Shown here one piece after another: positions 54,541 to 64,000 of a stretch of DNA of 64,000 bases; position 1 is the stretch's first letter; every line of letters begins with the position of its first letter. The translations under genes were made by a program, and so were the position numbers. The notes under the pieces were generated by a model. It saw nothing but the letters and a program-made list of their open reading frames with translations, was not told the origin of the DNA and did not search any database. The DNA is from Schistocerca nitens (lineage: Eukaryota; Arthropoda; Insecta; Orthoptera; Acrididae). The stretch covers positions 344,854,650-344,918,649 of the forward strand of contig NC_064619.1 of the NCBI RefSeq assembly GCF_023898315.1, given 5' to 3'.

Positions 54541-55690
54541 TGAAGCAGAGTAATAGCAATGACCAACAAAGCAAACATAGCACTGTATCTACAGCAGTTG
54601 CCGGAGTTGACATTTCGTCAGAAAGGAACTCAAGGAACTTGACACAGTGAGAAAGAAGTGGCAGATGAAATTTTAGCGTTTCTGCAAGATGAGTCAGTGG
54701 AATGTGAGGTGTCGTATACGCTCGACTATGTGGACAATGTACATGAGCGTACAATGATGACGATACATGCTTAACAAGTGAAAGTGATACTGAAACAGGT
54801 ATCGAACAATGTAGTTCATCATCCATGTTGGACAGGGAGGCACAAATCCCGTTTTCAGCGAAGCGCCGTACTGAACAATCTTTGTCCGAGGAGCGAATAC
54901 TAAACATACTTACATGGAAAATCATCCACAGAATAGTACAAAAACAATTGGGAACAGATTTTGAATAAGTCCGCAGCAATATGACCGTGTAGTGCATGAG
55001 AAAAGCTGCTGATATTCGAGGGAGGACAAGGCGCACTTGTCACAAAAACTGATGTTTTGCGCGTTTCAAGGATGCTCGTTACAATTTACATGATGTGCAC
55101 GAATGTGACCTACTACGTTATGCACATTGAACTGCGCAAGTAGGTTACATTGATTTCAAGGGCAGCAGTGGATGGCTGCACAATTTTAAATACTGCTACA
55201 GGACTGGAAGACGTAAGATGACGAAATTTCAAACAAAGTATTAACTTGACGAATCACAGAAAACTGCGGAATCGGCCCGAAAATTTGTAGATGAGATCAA
55301 CAAACGTGTCCCATCGCTCAGTAACGAATCTGTTTTCGATTCTGACCAATCGTGATTTTTAGAGGAAATACATATAACAGAAACCCAGTAGAGGTACCAA
55401 GAGAGTTGTATCACGATCAACTAACATCAGTGCCTTAACCGATTCGTACGGAAGTATGCCAACTAGTTGTCTGGGTGGTAAACTGGCTGGAAAGTTATTT
55501 ATTGTGCTGCGAAAAGTTGGAGTTGCTCTGTACTCTGAGAATCGTTCTCATGTTCGTGATATTGAAAGGGCAGTGGGTAATATTTTTGTCTCAGCACGAA
55601 AGAGTGGGAAAATTGGCTTAAGAGAACTACATCTATGGTATGAATACTGCTTTTGACCAATATCTGATCAAATTAATTTGCTTTTGCTTG
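54541..55690 (+). pseudogene. CENP-B/pogo-like transposase relic
   Basis: In mixed plus-strand frames the N-terminal part has RILNILTWKIIHRIVQKQLG. Then comes IDFKGSSGWLHNFKYCYRTG (second half of a CENP-B-type HTH, near 55,150). Next are RKFVDEINKRVPSLSNESVF and DSDQS at 55,335, the position of the first catalytic Asp. PTSCLGGKLAGKLFIVLRKV follows at 55,460, with C-terminal SGKIGLRELHLWYEYCF at 55,610. The order fits a DDE-type pogo superfamily protein of about 370 residues. The second and third catalytic residues are not seen, because the relic ends or decays after 55,660. Stops throughout. Confidence 0.6.
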
Positions 55691-55832
55691 ATTCCTAGCC
55701 TGGTTTAAACTTCATACTCCTCTAGAGCAAACTATCCCTCCTGAAAGTAATGTCCCATTGAGACTCATACCGCCTGAAATCACTGTTCAAATTGAGCCTC
55801 TGGATATTTGCTCTTTCCGTGCCTATAAAATA

Positions 55833-56494
55833 CGAGGCCTGTTCAGAAACTAAGCTCCGATTGATTGCCAAATTGAAACCACAGTGAACATCAGAAATGT
55901 TTTAGTTGTAACAATTAGCTACACCTTTCAGCTACTTCTCTACGTAGTCGCCGTTCTGACTTAGACTTTTGTCATAGCGTTGTACCAACTTTTCAATAGC
56001 CTCATCATAGAAGGCAGCCGCCAGTGCTTTCCGCCAATTCTCCGCGCTGGCCTACACCCCGCTGTCTGTGTCAAAATGTTGTCGTCAAAGACAGCGGTTC
56101 ATGTGACCAGAGATGAAACTCAGGGGGAGACAATTGCGGACTGTATTGTGGGTAATCTAACATTTCCATTTGCAAACGATGCAGGAGCATCTTCATTGCC
56201 CCTGCAGAATGCGGCTGAGAATTGTCTTGAAGACGAAACAGCACGACAGTTATGTAATGTTAGCTGCATAGCTTCAGGCGAAATTTCTCACCAGGCCCTC
56301 GTACTTGGCGGCAGACACTATTTTCTAGACATCTTTACGCACTCACTGCGAGCTCAGAAATGAGAAGAGCGACGTGATGCTAACTGGGGTTATACTAGAG
56401 ACACTACCCAACACATCTGTGCAAAGCTTTATCGGATTTTCATAGTCGTTTCCATTTCGCGACCGATCGGAGCTTACTTTCTGAACGCCCCTCG
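55833..56494 (-). mobile_element. Non-autonomous mariner-like element, 662 bp
   Basis: The inverted ends are cgaggcctgttcagaaacta followed by agctccgat on the left, and on the right the complement of atcggagcttactttctgaa then cgcccctcg. TA lies outside (55,831-55,832 and 56,495-56,496). The left part on the minus strand retains the C-terminal end of a transposase: WRKALAAAFYDEAIEKLVQR, YDKSLSQNGDYVEK and stop. The rest of the transposase is gone or scrambled. It is therefore a deletion derivative that would need a helper enzyme. Confidence 0.8.
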
Positions 56495-56600
56495 TACATT
56501 GTCGCACTACCTATTGCTTCACCTTAAAGGATAGCCAGTTTCACGATAAGTTCCACGACAGACTCTTTCGCGTTCGTTTTCATGCCATCACGTTGCATCA

Positions 56601-56793
56601 AAAAAATGGCTCTGAGCACTAAGGGACTTAACATCTGTGGTCATCAGTCCCCTAGAACTTAGAACTGCTTAAACCTAACTAACCTAAGGACATCACACAA
56701 ATCCATGCCCGAGGCAGGGTTCGAACCTGCGGCCGTAGCGGTCACGCGGTTCCAGACTGAAGCGCCTAGAACCGCATGGCCGCACCGGCCGGC
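56601..56793 (-). repeat. tRNA-derived SINE (SINE1)
   Basis: The minus strand runs from gccggccggtgcggccatgc to gctcagagccatttttttga. Direct repeats are tcacgttgcatca and tcacgttccatca (56,588-56,600 and 56,794-56,806). Confidence 0.9.
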
Positions 56794-56929
56794 TCACGTT
56801 CCATCAGTTCTCATCGCCCCGTTGCACCAATATGATTGTGCACGCATTCCTTAGGAGTAGAAGCCTAACTGAACTCCTACACGGTTTGTAACTCCTAAGG
56901 AGCCTTACTAAAAATTGGAACCTGCGAAC

Positions 56930-57535
56930 TCCCACTCAAGGTATTCCTTGTGAGTATAACAATTTGCAGGATGTGGAGTGATCACATAGGCTCGGTCGTG
57001 AGTAAGGGAGGTGGCCGACTTCGGTTCGTTGGGAGGATACTGAAGAAATGTTCTCAGCTTATAACGAAGACCACTTAAAAATCACTTGTGCGTCCAAATT
57101 TTGAATATTCTTCAAGTCCGTGATACCTGTACCAAATAGGAGTGATATTGAGTACTGAACGTATGCAAAGAAGGGCAGGACGAATGGTCACAGGTTTGTT
57201 TGACTCATTGCAGACCTTAATGGAAATGGTGAAAAACCCGAACTGGGAAGTTCTTGAACACAGACGTGAATTATTCAGCGAAAGCCTATTTACAAAATTT
57301 TAGGAACCAGTGTTGAGTGAAATATCTAGAGATATTCTTCCATTCCTCACGTATCGTTACCGTTGGGATCGTTAAGACAAGATTAGACCAATTATGGCAC
57401 GCGTAGAGGCACATAAGCACTCATTCTCACCACACTCCATTCGTGACTGGAAGGGGAAGAAACCGTGGCACGTGGTAGCACGTTAAGTACTCCACTTCAC
57501 AGTGGTTTGCAGAGTGTGTGTAGAAGTAGATGGAG
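56930..57535 (+). pseudogene. Jockey/CR1-like LINE, C-terminal end
   Basis: The plus strand reads GGRLRFVGRILKKCSQLITK, KSLVRPNFEYSSSP, RMQRRAGRMVTGLFDSLQ (in good copies IQRRAARFxTG) and NWEVLEHRRELFSESLFTKF. The C-terminus is HSFSPHSIRDWKG. The 3' tail is gtgtgtagaagtagatgg at about 57,518-57,535. The same post-RT order occurs in the copies at 12,985 and 40,915. Stops near 57,075, 57,120 and 57,302. No RT domain. Confidence 0.75.
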
Positions 57536-60500
57536 AATCGATGTGCTACAGACTTTCACTTGTGAACTCAAGAAGTTTAACAGCTACTAAATAGATGGGC
57601 AACAGCTGTCCACTACAGATAATATCATGCATGGGTTTGATCCCTCTGAGAAAAACTGGCAACTATTTTGTGTTTGGCGTCCATGATTCTACCTCTTCGA
57701 CAGCCTCCACGATTTTTATTGCTCTGAACCTCATTACGTAACTGAAGGTATTACCAGTCGTAATATTAAGGGCGAAAACGTTATAAATTTCTTATTTCAT
57801 ACATTTCCAGTCCCGGACATAGATATGAGACTTAATGCTTTTTACTGTCCTTAAAATACTCAACCCAAATGAGAAATTGAAATCTTGATGATAGACAATA
57901 GTATGAACACGTTATTGGTAATAGCCTATGATTTCGGATTGAAGGTACGAATGCCATCAACATTTATTTATTTCCTGTTGTGCAAGACACTTCGCATCCA
58001 ACAGTTCATTCCGTAGCCGCAGTTACACAGTTATATTGGCTATGGGATCACAATCTCGTAGAACTCATTTTACTAACCTTGACAACTACTCCGTTTTCAG
58101 CATCTTTAACCACCTGAAAATGACTTAAGGTTGAAACTACAGCCGCGGAATTTGTGATGAACAGTACAGTCGATGGCTGATATCATTTAAAAAATAAGCT
58201 GTTATAGTTCAAAACGGCGCTCTGTCTCCTTCCTGTTACCTGAATATAATTGTACTCTGCACTCTCTGCATCAACTGTCAAGCCATACCACGGGCTACCA
58301 AACCACGCAGCCTCAGGGGGCATACTAGCTGACCATTACAGTGAGGAATTGCACTGACGAAAGCTCATAGCAGATAGGTGTGCGAAGCTTCGGAGCTTAC
58401 ATAACGAGTACTCGCCTTTCGCTGACCTAGATCCATTAAATTCTGCTTCAACAGAATTCGGTCGAACAGTTGTGAAGCCACGGACGTAATATATTCGCCT
58501 TATTGCGTGTCGCATCTGCCTCACTGCAGTCCCCCTGTCATTAACTCGGCCCACACAGACGAACGATTGCTGCACGTTGGGTTGCCTACACGACAGGCAC
58601 CCATCGGCGGTCAATGCCTCCTCACACGGAGACACACAGCGTTGCTCAAATGTGAGTGATGCAACGTCGTGACGCAAATGACCTCGCCGTGATTCATCGA
58701 GAAAACCGAGTGCGACACAGAATCTAACAAGTGTCCTTGAAGCCGTTAGTCTGCTTCTTGGAGAACGGATTAGCGAAAAAGTTTTTCAATTTTTCAAGCC
58801 ATTTCACGCAACCACTTCTTCACTATCATTCTCCTCCGATGTATGGCTTTAATGAGTTTTCTACGGAAAAACATCTAGATAACTCTCCATAATAATAGGC
58901 AAGCATCATTCTTAGTTTACGTCAAAGTTGTTTTTTGGAATAATTTATCAAATAGATATATGATTTAGGTACATACCGACATTACAGAAAAGAAGAAACG
59001 CCTTTTAAATTTTCGCGGTTCTATTTTTGCTTACCTACAAGGTGCTTCCCTTGTACAGCATGTTAATACGATTTCGCACACCGCTAAAATTTAGAACGAG
59101 AGCACACTGCATCAAGATGCGTGCCAGCCACGGGGTATCTGACACGCAACGTGAAGGCTAGTGACATCTCTGTGTGCGTCTGACGCGGCCGGAGAGTTGA
59201 GACACCCAAGAGACACAGCGTTTCACTAAATGGACTCAGTATAAAGATGACAATCTGCATAATATTCTGGTGCGGTAAAGTCTCTCTCTACGTGAATTTA
59301 TAGGTATGTATTAAGATGTGATGCTGACACATACATAGATGCAAGATCTAGGTTATTCCGGTATTCTGAAACCACAGGCCAATATTAATTGTCATGTAGG
59401 TGATTTACGGCATTTGTAGCCAGAACAGCGCACCACGTTCGAATAGCACAAGGGGAAAAATTATGAAACGACATTTTTCTCACACATCTGGAAGGCCATC
59501 TACAATGGGTAGCTTATCTTGCAGTTTTGGCAGGTGAGGTGATCATGACTTCGACAACGAGTGTAGTATGCATTTGTTGCGGATGTCACAAGACAGGGCA
59601 AATTACTTTGTAGATTCGTAGATGCATGAAACTTTTCTTTGCTTTAGTTATTGCTTTACTGTGCGAGGATTTAAAAGACGGGCAGTGGTCGTGATTGCAG
59701 ACAGCGTATCAGCTCTTTGGTGGATAGTTAAACGTTGTCTTTCTTTCTCTAGCACATTATAGTGTAGGCAGTGCCCTTGACTGTGTGAAAGACAGCCATG
59801 AAATTACTGCAAAGGAGACGTATTATGTTAACATCTTAACATCAGGCAGCTAATTCTACCAATTTCCTTTTTATGTTTGCATTTTGTTTTATGCCATCAC
59901 ATTTTGTGGCGGATGGCACCCGACAAGGGCGACACGCGGACATACTAACGTCATTTTCGGTACACCTATAGTACAGTAGTACAATGCCTGCTTCATATGC
60001 GTAGGGTAAATATTGTAGTTGAAAACCGAAGCTTAGCACACAGAATAGCTTTTATACATAGGTGTCTCAATTTGTACGTTAAATAATTAAAACTAAGTCA
60101 GGCAGATAATAGTTTGCACTTGATACACTGTTTTTTTTCCTTATGACCTATTGTACAACACTAACTGATGGTATTGTGGTGAAAAAAATGAAATATGTTT
60201 CTCCTACTGAGTTAATGTAACACTTGCTTAGTGGTATAGTTGCTGGTTTAGTCACAGCAACAGAAAGAATGTTCGTCCTGACAGGCTTGGGCTTGTAAAA
60301 GTGCTTAGCCAATACTTTTAGCAATCACTGACACAGCAGAAATGCGTTTGTGCAGGGAGAGCAAAAATGCGAGTTGCCTAGTAAAAATATTACGTCGAAC
60401 AAACACTCTAAAATACGGCATCGCTAACGCATATTTACAGCACCGAAATATTTAATGTAAATGCGTTACGCAGTCTCACTATTTGTGGGGTGCTTACAGA

Positions 60501-60835
60501 AAATGTCCAACAGTTTGCTGCTAGATACGAAAGCGATCAATTCTGCGAATATTGACTACCTTTTCAGATTCAGTTACATACAGTTTACGTAAAGGACTCG
60601 CTTTTTTTTTTTTGTGGAACTCACATGCACCATAACGTCAAGATATGTTATGTTACTAAATACCGCTATTTTTCTGCAGAATATGCTATGACATCAAAGA
60701 CACTGCTGTTCAAAGTATCCATCCTTGGCACTTTACATTAACTCTGCTTCTCACTTCAGCGTCTATGGACAGTTGCGATGCACCAATCGTTAATACAGAG
60801 AGAGAGAAAAGAAAAAAAAGAAAGAAAAAGAAATT
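57536..60835. other. Long unassigned region (3.3 kb)
   Basis: I recognise no mobile-element protein, SINE head, tRNA or terminal repeat here. The longest frame of note is a minus-strand one of 113 codons (58,336-58,677) without recognisable domains. The interval is the longest stretch in the window without obvious repeats, so it is a reasonable place to look for host sequence. A short GA-rich run occurs at 60,796-60,832. Confidence 0.45.
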
Positions 60836-61029
60836 GTTTCAAATGTGTTTAAACTCCTAAGGGAACAAACTGCTGAGGTCGTCGGTACCTAGACTTACAC
60901 GCTACTTAAACTAACTTATGCTAACGACAAGACACACACCCATACGCGAGGGAGGACTCGAACCTCCGGCGGGAGGAGCCGCGCGATCCGTCACATGACG
61001 CCTCAAACCTCGCGGCCACTCCACGCGGC
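60836..61029 (-). repeat. tRNA-derived SINE (SINE2)
   Basis: The minus strand begins gccgcgtggagtggccgcg, with A-box-like TGGCCGCGAGG and the B-box GGTTCGAGTCC. It ends near ttaaacacatttgaaa. It shares family-specific words with 16,310-16,511 (gggaggactcgaa(c/t)ctcc on the plus strand). No clear target-site duplication was found. Confidence 0.8.
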
Positions 61030-61372
61030 TTATGCAGACCACTCAGATATTTATTGTAAAAGCAGATCCACAATAATGGGTGTATGCCAGCTCTTTTTTG
61101 GCTGATACATATGCATTTTAGTCCATTCCATCAATTTTACGACTTTCTGATAAGCCATTCTACGAAACCAATTTACTATCAATTTTACCATTTTCTAGAT
61201 TCTGCATCCTACCAAATTGCCAACTTCCACATTTCGTCTCACACCAGTTTATCAATTTTGCAGACAGTTTTATCGATTTCCAGGTTTGATGTCCTACCAA
61301 ATTACCAGTTTCCTACCAAATTCGTTGTAACAAATATCAAAACCCTAATTCTCTCATGTTCCATATCTTATA

Positions 61373-62794
61373 CACTCCTGGAAATGGAAAAAAGAACACA
61401 TTGACACCGGTGTGTCAGACCCACCATACTTGCTCCGGACACTGCGAGAGGGCTGTACAAGCAATGATCACACGCACGGCACAGCGGACACACCAGGAAC
61501 CGCGGTGTTGGCCGTCGAATGGCGCTAGCTGCGCAGCATTTGTGCACCGCCGCCGTCAGTGTCAGCCAGTTTGCCGTGGCATACGGAGCTCCATCGCAGT
61601 CTTTAACACTGGTAGCATGCCGCGACAGCGTGGACGTGAACCGTATGTGCAGTTGACGGACTTTGAGCGAGGGCGTATTGTGGGCATGCGGGAGGCCGGG
61701 TGGACGTACCGCCGAATTGCTCAACACGTGGGGCGTGAGGTCTCCACAGTACATCGATGTTGTCGCCAGTGGTCGGCGGAAGGTGCACGTGCCCGTCGAC
61801 CTGGGACCGGACCGCAGCGACGCACGGATGCACGCCAAGACCGTAGGATCCCACGCAGTGCCGTAGGGGACCGCACCGCCACTTCCCAGCAAATTAGGGA
61901 CACTGTTGCTCCTGGGGTATCGGCGAGGACCATTCGCAACCGTCTCCATGAAGCTGGGCTACGGTCCCGCACACCGTTAGGCCGTCTTCCGCTCACGCCC
62001 CAACATCGTGCAGCCCGCCTCCAGTGATGTCGCGACAGGCGTGAATGGAGGGACGAATGGAGACGTGTCGTCTTCAGCGATGAGAGTCGCTTCTGCCTTG
62101 GTGCCAATGATGGTCGTATGCGTGTTTGGCGCCGTGCAGGTGAGCGCCACAATCAGGACTGCATACGACCGAGGCACACAGGGCCAACACCCGGCATCAT
62201 GGTGTGGGGAGCGATCTCCTACACTGGCCGTACACCACTGGTGATCGTCCAGGGGACACTGAATAGTGCACGGTACATCCAAACCGTCATCGAACCCATC
62301 TTTCTACCATTCCTAGACCGGCAAGGGAACTTGCTGTTCCAACAGGACAATGCACGTCCGCATGTATCCCGTGCCACCCAACGTGCTCTAGAAGGTGTAA
62401 GTCAACTACCCTGGCCAGCAAGATCTCCGGATCTGTCCCCCATTGAGCATGTTTGGGACTGGATGAAGCGTCGTCTCACGCGGTCTGCACGTCCAGCACG
62501 AACGCTGGTCCAACTGAGGCGCCAGGTGGAAATGGCATGGCAAGCCGTTCCACAGGACTACATCCAGCATCTCTACGATCGTCTCCATGGGAGAATAGCA
62601 GCCTGCATTGCTGCGAAAGGTAGATATACACTGTACTAGTGCCGACATTGTGCATGCTCTGTTGCCTGTGTCTATGTGCCTGTGGTTCTGTCAGTGTGTT
62701 CATGTGATATATCTGACCCCAGGAATGTGTCAATAAAGTTTCCCCTTCCTGGGACAATGAATTCACGGTGTTCTTATTTCAATTTCCAGGAGTG
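61373..62794 (+). mobile_element. Tc1-like element, 1,422 bp, nearly intact
   Basis: The inverted ends are cactcctggaaatggaaaaa then agaacac on the left, and on the right the complement of gtgttcttatttcaatttcc then aggagtg. TA lies outside (61,371-61,372 and 62,795-62,796). It is inserted at the very edge of the composite repeat to its right. It is a different family from the copies at 44,381 and 36,139. Confidence 0.93.
61617..62639 (+). pseudogene. Tc1 transposase, 340 codons with one internal stop
   Basis: The ATG at 61,617 opens MPRQRGREPYVQLTDFERGR, the family-type start. Two DNA-binding parts follow (TYRRIAQHVGREVSTVHRCC; TSQQIRDTVAPGVSARTIRN). The catalytic parts are VVFSDESRFCL (Asp), FQQDNARPHVSRATQRALEG (Asp) and SPDLSPIEHVWDWM (Glu). 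The only break is TGA at 62,025-62,027 (codon 137), where related proteins carry Trp (TGG), so a single G-to-A change explains it. The frame otherwise runs to TAG at 62,637. I count 32 residues between the second Asp and the Glu here. It would bind the element's terminal repeats and cut at TA sites if whole. Confidence 0.92.
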
Positions 62795-62940
62795 TATATG
62801 AAGACAGTAACTGTTCTCGAAAGAACAGAATACTGTTGATGACCGTGCAGCTTTTCCCTGGAATAAATGATGACTAACTGAAACCCTTAGCTGCCGATAG
62901 GTGTTGTTGATATACCTCGATGTGGACAGCTGAAAATGTG

Positions 62941-63015
62941 TGCCCCGACCGGGACTCGAACCCGGGATCTCCTGCCTACTTGGCAGACGCTCTATCCATC
63001 TGAGCCACCGAGGAC
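62941..63015 (-). tRNA. tRNA-Thr-like sequence (anticodon AGU by position), repeat-borne
   Basis: The minus strand folds as D-arm GGCTCAGATGGATAGAGC, anticodon arm TCTGC-CAAGTAG-GCAGG and T-arm CCGGG-TTCGAGT-CCCGG. The B-box is perfect. The acceptor stem is poor (GTCCTCG against TCGGGGC) and base 33 is A instead of the near-universal T. It is one of three copies in a repeat, so probably a tRNA-derived repeat and not a working gene. Confidence 0.45.
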
Positions 63016-63181
63016 ACAGATGAATAGCGCGACTGCAGGGACTTATCCCTTGCACGCCTCCCGTGAGACTCACGTTCCCAAATGCCCACAATTCTATGTA
63101 TGTAATGTACCTTATAGACATTTGCCCATTCACTCACAGGTGTTGTTGATATACCTCGATGTGGACAGCTGAAAATGTTTG

Positions 63182-63256
63182 TCCCGACCGGGACTCGAAC
63201 CCGGGATCTCCTGCTTACATGGCAGACGCTCTATCCATCTGAGCCACCGAGGACAC
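63182..63256 (-). tRNA. tRNA-Thr-like sequence (anticodon UGU by position), repeat-borne
   Basis: It has the same D- and T-arms as the neighbouring copy. The anticodon loop reads CATGTAA, giving UGU at positions 34-36, again with A at position 33. Same weak acceptor stem. Confidence 0.45.
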
Positions 63257-63623
63257 AGATGAATAGCGCGACTGCAGGGACTTATCCCTTGCACGCCTCC
63301 CGTCGGCAGCTAAGGGTTTCAGTTAGTCATCATTTATTCCAGGGAAAAGCTGCAGGGTCATCAACAGTATTCTGTTCTTTCGAGAACAGTTACTGTCTTC
63401 ATATATATAGTTAAAAGGCTACCCAGCCATTGACCTTCGTCTGTGCGAATGCGCACAGGTTCTCCTAACTCTTACGGGAATCGCCAAAGCGTGCGCGAGT
63501 AATGAGTGAATGGGCAAATGTCTATAAGGTACATTACATATATAGAATTGTGGGCAGTTGGGAATGTGAGTCTCACGGGAGGCGTGCAAGAGATAAGTCC
63601 CTGACGTCGCGCTATTCATCTGT

Positions 63624-63698
63624 GTCCTCCGTGGCTCAGATGGATAGAGCGTCTGCCATGTAAGCAGGAGATCCCGGGTTCGAGTCCCGGTCGGGGCA
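63624..63698 (+). tRNA. tRNA-Thr-like sequence (anticodon UGU by position), repeat-borne
   Basis: This copy is inverted relative to the other two. The anticodon loop is CATGTAA, the T-arm CCGGG-TTCGAGT-CCCGG, and the acceptor pairing (GTCCTCC against TCGGGGC) is weak. It carries no encoded CCA. Confidence 0.45.
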
Positions 63699-63817
63699 CA
63701 CATTTTCAGCTGTCCACATCGAGGTATATCAACAACACCTGTCGGCAGCTAAGGGTTTCAGTTACTCATCATTTATTCCATATCTTAGTTTCATTAACCC
63801 AGCAACGATTTTGTATT

Positions 63818-63841
63818 TGTGTGTGTGTGTGTGTGTGTGTG
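63818..63841. repeat. GT microsatellite
   Basis: About twelve GT units just right of the composite repeat. The remaining sequence to the end of the window is unassigned. Confidence 0.9.
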
Positions 63842-64000
63842 AGCGCAGTCGTGCGTGCATGATACAAAGATGAAAAGCAGTACAGCTAGCGATCATGTTA
63901 CCACTTCAATATAGTAGTGCTGAAACCAATTGACCAATTGATTGCGTGACTACATACCTGTATGTTAAAGTGTTTTTATAAACTGCAAGTGTATGTCTTG

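Larger units (their letters stand above)
62795..63775. repeat. Composite repeat: tRNA-like units between inverted arms
   Basis: The left arm 62,795-62,897 (gaagacagtaactgttctcg onward) is inverted at 63,303-63,403, almost perfectly. Between the arms are two direct units on the minus strand (62,898-63,138 and 63,139-63,302), each with a tRNA-like core, flanked by tgttgatatacctcgatgtg and gcgcgactgcagggacttat. After a ~100-bp spacer a third unit lies in the opposite direction (63,507-63,741), followed by a partial arm (gtcggcagctaagggtttca, 63,740-63,775). The 12-bp word ttccatatctta occurs at 61,359-61,370 and again at 63,776-63,787. This suggests the whole composite was inserted with a target duplication before the Tc1 landed at its edge. 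Confidence 0.7.

Noticed and set aside
61368-61949. 193-codon minus-strand open frame
   Set aside because: It is antisense to the Tc1 transposase and reads through its terminal repeat. The plus strand carries the recognisable catalytic motifs.
1-64000. CRISPR arrays, operons, ribosome-binding sites and other prokaryotic features
   Set aside because: No direct-repeat/spacer pattern was seen. Mobile-element content is typical of an animal genome, so such features are not expected.

Overview
This window looks like intergenic or intronic DNA from a large, repeat-laden arthropod genome. An orthopteran, probably a Schistocerca-type grasshopper, is my best guess. The reasons are the dense tRNA-derived SINEs, the RTE-type and Jockey/CR1-like LINEs, and the Tc1/mariner copies, all of which I recognise as typical of such genomes. 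The species call is recollection and inference, not proof. I found no host protein-coding gene I can name. Every recognisable protein fragment belongs to a mobile element, and every element inspected carries at least one inactivating change.

Layout. 1-9.4 kb: quiet sequence, an unclassified ~0.8 kb dispersed repeat, and relics of RTE and Jockey/CR1-like LINEs. One of these was hit by a SINE and by a 1.3 kb mariner. 9.9-11.6 kb: a large imperfect palindrome. 12.2-14.9 kb: a 54-bp minisatellite, a SINE and a decayed LINE. 15.45-33.2 kb: one Ty3/gypsy-like LTR retrotransposon on the minus strand. It has an LTR-like repeat (15.45-17.0), an integrase, an embedded Tigger/pogo fragment, a protease/RT start, and a second LTR-like repeat (21.6-33.2). 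The second repeat is split into four pieces by an RTE element that itself holds another RTE element, by two older LINEs, by unclassified palindromic repeats and by a SINE. 33.25-38.4 kb: two Tc1/mariner-superfamily elements, SINEs and a truncated RTE. 38.6-39.1 kb: a CpG-rich stretch that is the best candidate for host regulatory or exonic DNA. 39.3-46.9 kb: the second copy of the 0.8 kb repeat, a Jockey-like LINE with a 334-codon open segment, and another LINE carrying a nested SINE and a Tc1. 48.2-57.5 kb: piggyBac and pogo-like relics, a modular ~150-bp-periodic repeat in three copies, and a ~1 kb palindrome with 268-bp arms. 57.5-61.4 kb: mostly unrecognised. 61.4-63.8 kb: a nearly intact Tc1 at the edge of a composite repeat holding three tRNA-Thr-like units.

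The parts do not form a pathway. What the window records is an order of insertions that target-site duplications and nesting let one read: LTR retrotransposon first, then RTE, then RTE inside RTE, with SINE1 generally late. The least explained structures are the four inverted-repeat units (9.95-11.55, 31.3-31.7, 49.64-50.62 and 62.8-63.4 kb). All similarities were judged by eye. No search or alignment was run.
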